The notes under the pieces are model-generated. The model was given only the letters and a program-made list of their open reading frames with translations. It searched no databases and had not been told where the DNA came from. From Phycisphaerae bacterium (GTDB taxonomy: Bacteria; Planctomycetota; Phycisphaerae; UBA1845), in contig JAJDDW010000074.1 of assembly GCA_029260115.1 (NCBI GenBank), positions 1-36,286 on the forward strand: a stretch of DNA of 36,286 bases. Direction: 5' to 3'. The position numbers and the translations under genes were made by a program. Shown piece after piece: positions 33,691-36,286 of this stretch (its first letter is position 1; the number at the start of each line of letters is the position of its first letter).

Positions 33691-34611
33691 ATGAGTACCC
33701 AACCGCAATCACAACAAAGCGCGTGGACCGTGAGTAGGCTATTGACCTGGACCATGACGCATCTGGACCAGCGTGGTGTTGACGAGCCTCGCTTAGCTGC
33801 GGAGGTGCTATTGGCTAGTGCCATGAAATGCCGTCGCATTGATCTATATGTGAAATTTGAAACCGTCCCCGAGAAAGAAGAAGTGGATCAATTTCGCGGA
33901 TGGGTGAAGCGGGCTGCGGGACATGAGCCTATCGCCTACCTTGTGGGTGAGAAGGAGTTTTTCTCGTTAGCCTTTATCGTTTCGCCGGATGTGCTCATCC
34001 CACGCCCCGAAACGGAGTCCCTCGTCGAGCTGGTCATCGACCATTGCACCAAGCAGGCTATTGACGTGCCAAAACTGCTGGACGTGGGGACGGGCAGTGG
34101 CTGCATCACTGTCGCGCTGCTGGCACAATTGCCGGCCGCCATCGCGATAGCCACCGATATTTCACCATCAGCCTTAGCTATCGCGCAGCAAAACGCCGTG
34201 CGTCATAAAGTCGTAGACCGTATGACCTGCGTTGAAGCGGATGGGCTTGATTTGCCGAAAGATATAGTACCAGACGGGGGGTTCGATGTGATCGTTTCAA
34301 ACCCGCCATACGTGCCGGCTGACGACTTTCAAACTTTGGATGCGTGCGTTAAGGACTACGAGCCACGCCAAGCTTTAACGGACGAAAACGATGGGCTATC
34401 GCATTATACCCGATTGGCGAAAGACGCGCCGTCGTTGCTCGTCCCCGGTGGTTGGCTAGTCGTGGAAATCGGGGCCGGGCAGCAGTCGGCCGTGACGGAG
34501 ACAATGCTGGGCACGGGCCTTTGGACGCATCGCAAAACCGTGCGTGATCAAGTCGGCGGGCTGGAACGTGTGCTGGCGTTTGAATTGTCAAACGGACAAC
34601 AATCATCATAG
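33691..34611 (+). CDS. prmC: Release factor glutamine methyltransferase
   Basis: Methylates the glutamine of the GGQ motif in release factors RF1 and RF2, using S-adenosylmethionine. The N-terminal helical domain (residues ~10-85) is followed by the Rossmann-like methyltransferase: the HEPIAYLVGEKEF substrate loop, IPRPETE, the SAM site LDVGTGSGCI, and the catalytic NPPY at residues 204-207 (VSNPPYVPADD). The 306-residue length is normal (about 280) with a short N-terminal extension. There is no ribosome site, and TATACT lies nine bases upstream, so the mRNA may be leaderless. murA starts 13 bases after the stop, so the two probably share a transcript. In many bacteria prmC follows prfA; that gene is not in this window. 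Confidence 0.95.
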   Translation: MSTQPQSQQSAWTVSRLLTWTMTHLDQRGVDEPRLAAEVLLASAMKCRRIDLYVKFETVPEKEEVDQFRGWVKRAAGHEPIAYLVGEKEFFSLAFIVSPDVLIPRPETESLVELVIDHCTKQAIDVPKLLDVGTGSGCITVALLAQLPAAIAIATDISPSALAIAQQNAVRHKVVDRMTCVEADGLDLPKDIVPDGGFDVIVSNPPYVPADDFQTLDACVKDYEPRQALTDENDGLSHYTRLAKDAPSLLVPGGWLVVEIGAGQQSAVTETMLGTGLWTHRKTVRDQVGGLERVLAFELSNGQQSS

Positions 34612-34624
34612 AGAGGGGGTTTTC

Positions 34625-35890
34625 GTGCAATACTTCGAAGTCACCGGCGGCCAGCGTCTTAAAGGTAAAGTTACTATCAGCGGTGCCAAAAACGCGGCAC
34701 TACCCATCATGGCTGCTTGTCTATTAGTTGACGGCGAAACTATACTCCACAACGTCCCCGACCTCGCCGACGTAAAGCTCATGGTAGATTTACTCGCTCG
34801 ACTCGGTGTGAAATGTCGCCGGGATGATAACGACGCCTTACACCTAGAAGTTCACGACGATATAAACGTCCACGCGGAGTATGAGTTGGTGAGTAAAATG
34901 CGGGCCAGCGTCTGCGTCATGGGACCATTGCTCGCTAAGCGAAAACGCGCCCAAGTCTCGATGCCCGGGGGCTGTGCCATTGGCGATCGACCTATCGGGC
35001 TGCATATTCAGGGCTTAACCGCGTTGGGCGCGGAATTTGAATTACGCAATGGCGACGTTTGCCTCCAATCTAAAAAACTCGTGGGCCGGGAGATTTTTCT
35101 GGGCGGACCGTTTGGCGCCTCAGTAACTGCCACGGCCAACGTCATGATGGCTGCGACCCTGGCCACTGGAAAGACAATTATTGAATCCGCTGCCTGCGAA
35201 CCGGAAATCGTCGACCTCGCAGAATTTCTCAATGCCAGCGGCGCGCGTATTACAGGCCAGGGCACGCCCATCGTCACCATTGACGGCGTGGAATCTCTCA
35301 AAGGCACGACGCACCACGTCACACCAGACCGCATCGAAGCCGGCACTTTCGTCATAGCTGCGGCCATCACTAATGGCGACGTGGAATTGGTAAACGCGAA
35401 ACCCGAACACTTGGGCGCGGTGATCGATCGACTCAAGCACATCGGGATTAACATCGAGCGATGTAAGCAGGGCCTGATCGTTTCTTCTTCGCGAAGATTG
35501 GAACCCGTAGACATCACCACCCAGCCTTACCCCGGTTTCCCCACAGATTTACAAGCACAAACGATGGCTTTGCTCTCGCTGGCCGATGGAAATTCTACAA
35601 TCACAGAGAAAATATTTCCGGATCGATTCATGCACGTCGGCGAGTTGAACCGCATGGGCGCAAAGCTCAGAAAAGAAGGGCCTACGGTTATTATTGAAGG
35701 CGTGAAAAATCTCATTGGCGCACCCGTGATGGCCTCAGACCTACGCGCCTCAGCGGCGCTTGTGCTCGCGGGGTTGGTAGCAAAGGGCACCACACAAATA
35801 CGACGTACCTACCATATCGATCGAGGCTACGAACGGATCGAAGAAAAACTTACCGTACTGGGCGCAGACATCAGACGCTTGAGCGAATAG
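34625..35890 (+). CDS. murA: UDP-N-acetylglucosamine 1-carboxyvinyltransferase
   Basis: First committed enzyme of peptidoglycan synthesis, adding enolpyruvate from PEP to UDP-GlcNAc. The EPSP-synthase fold is complete in 421 residues: GGQRLKGKVTISGAKNAALP at the N-terminus with the conserved Lys-Asn, the catalytic loop GGCAIGDRPIGLH with Cys117 (the residue attacked by fosfomycin), GASVTATANVMMAA, and PYPGFPTDLQAQ near residue 300. It starts with GTG at 34625, supported by GAGGGGG five bases upstream and by matching the family N-terminus; the frame is open back to 34544 inside prmC. It is relevant because peptidoglycan in planctomycetes was long disputed. Confidence 0.97.
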   Translation: MQYFEVTGGQRLKGKVTISGAKNAALPIMAACLLVDGETILHNVPDLADVKLMVDLLARLGVKCRRDDNDALHLEVHDDINVHAEYELVSKMRASVCVMGPLLAKRKRAQVSMPGGCAIGDRPIGLHIQGLTALGAEFELRNGDVCLQSKKLVGREIFLGGPFGASVTATANVMMAATLATGKTIIESAACEPEIVDLAEFLNASGARITGQGTPIVTIDGVESLKGTTHHVTPDRIEAGTFVIAAAITNGDVELVNAKPEHLGAVIDRLKHIGINIERCKQGLIVSSSRRLEPVDITTQPYPGFPTDLQAQTMALLSLADGNSTITEKIFPDRFMHVGELNRMGAKLRKEGPTVIIEGVKNLIGAPVMASDLRASAALVLAGLVAKGTTQIRRTYHIDRGYERIEEKLTVLGADIRRLSE

Positions 35891-35929
35891 CCACAGATAC
35901 AGCGAGGCCGCCACCAGCCCACATCCAAC

Positions 35930-35955
35930 GAGCTGCGGGATTCAACCCGCGCGGA
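35930..35955 (+). repeat. Solitary REP palindrome, family A
   Basis: GAGCTGCGGG-ATTCAA-CCCGCGCGGA equals the family-A arm at 18543-18568 apart from a C-to-T change at position 5 and the inner pair. The 5-bp GC stem is kept. It starts 40 bases after the murA stop and has no inverted partner nearby. Confidence 0.65.
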
Positions 35956-36005
35956 CTAAACCATGCATGGCACAAACCGCTTGCGGAAGAGGGTTTCAAA
36001 TCCCT

Positions 36006-36107
36006 CGTCATTCCCGCGTAGGCGGGAATCCAGGCGTGGCACGAAGCGGTAAGATCCTTCGCCGGTCTGCAATGATGGACTGGATACCCGCCTACGCGGG
36101 TATGACG
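36006..36107. repeat. REPIN-like inverted pair of REP palindromes, family B
   Basis: Left arm 36006-36033: CGTC, stem ATTCCCGC, loop GTAG, stem GCGGGAAT, CCAG. Right arm 36080-36107 is its inverse, CTGG, ATACCCGC, CTAC, GCGGGTAT, GACG. Forty-six bases separate the arms. The only arm differences are a T-A to A-T pair swap on both sides of the stem, which keeps the fold. This type, with CGTCATTCCCGCG, is found in many bacteria. Confidence 0.8.
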
Positions 36108-36286
36108 ATGAGTTAGGATAGTAACGTTTGAACGTCGCAATATGCACCCCTAATTTTGTTTATACGATTCGTTGTAAAGCCTACGGCACGGTTGAACTTA
36201 CCCGCCACATGTTGGTTAAGCGAAACAGCGATGATGCTTTTTCGCAACGTACACGCATCATCGGAACACGTCCGAATTCTCGCCCC

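Larger units (their letters stand above)
35891..36286. other. Gene-free end of window with REP palindromes
   Basis: No supported gene follows murA. The region holds a single family-A REP (35930-35955), an inverted pair of family-B REPs (36006-36033 and 36080-36107), and a 9-bp inverted repeat CGATGATGC (36229-36237) / GCATCATCG (36255-36263) with a 17-base loop. Two plus-strand frames starting at 36209 and 36231 stay open to the right edge; either might be the start of a truncated gene, but neither has a good ribosome site. Confidence 0.5.

Noticed and set aside
35966..35990. Sigma-54-like TGGCAC followed by TTGC
   Set aside because: The GG-to-GC distance is two bases too long, and no plus-strand gene follows.

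Overview
The window looks like chromosome of a planctomycete, probably class Phycisphaerae or a close relative. The grounds are a secreted protein ending in GDADGD-type dockerin-like repeats, a prepilin-like protein with an H-x(n)-DG C-terminal motif, a transmembrane Ser/Thr kinase with C-terminal TPRs, an N-terminal zinc-ribbon membrane protein (CPQC...CPEC), a DUF1015 protein, and a 900-plus-residue FliD. This placement rests on family knowledge and was not computed. There is no rRNA, recognisable tRNA, CRISPR array, transposase or phage gene.

Layout. (1) 1-8,000: flagellar filament locus on the + strand: two flagellins, a very long filament cap protein FliD and its chaperone FliS, with a Rho-independent terminator after the first flagellin and sigma-28-like promoters before fliD and the second flagellin. 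(2) 8,100-13,200: a secreted TPR protein, a soluble histidine kinase, a small conserved protein, and a membrane Ser/Thr kinase. (3) 13,500-18,500: metabolism: gamma-carbonic anhydrase, a 3-hydroxyisobutyrate-dehydrogenase-like enzyme, a GcvR-like double-ACT protein, and prpB-prpC of the methylcitrate cycle. Between the first two is a promoter-to-terminator unit of about 260 nt without a gene, best read as a structured small RNA. (4) 18,500-21,400: a secreted NHL/dockerin-like protein and a prepilin-like protein, each next to an inverted pair of REP palindromes (REPIN-like). (5) 21,400-24,500: minus-strand tgt-yajC, a planctomycete-type hypothetical protein and a divergent QueC-like protein. 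(6) 24,700-28,800: DUF1015, a SoFic-like Fic protein, a zinc-ribbon membrane protein and a Kazal-domain surface protein with an IPTL-CTERM-like tail. (7) 28,990-32,171: a tight operon of LsrF/DeoC-type aldolase, YciI-like protein and a RhaD-SDR fusion enzyme. (8) 32,300-35,900: TlpA-DUF3738 fusion, prmC and murA, followed by a gene-free end rich in REP palindromes.

How they fit together. The flagellar genes form one functional unit. The dehydrogenase, ACT protein and prpBC could together handle propionyl-CoA from valine breakdown. tgt and the QueC-like gene both concern 7-deazaguanine chemistry. The most interesting non-genic signals are the putative small RNA at about 14,299-14,561, two families of REP palindromes (one element lying exactly in frame in the 5' end of the NHL gene), a 13-nt repeat array just upstream of the tgt promoter, and several genes whose -10 box abuts the start codon, suggesting leaderless mRNAs.
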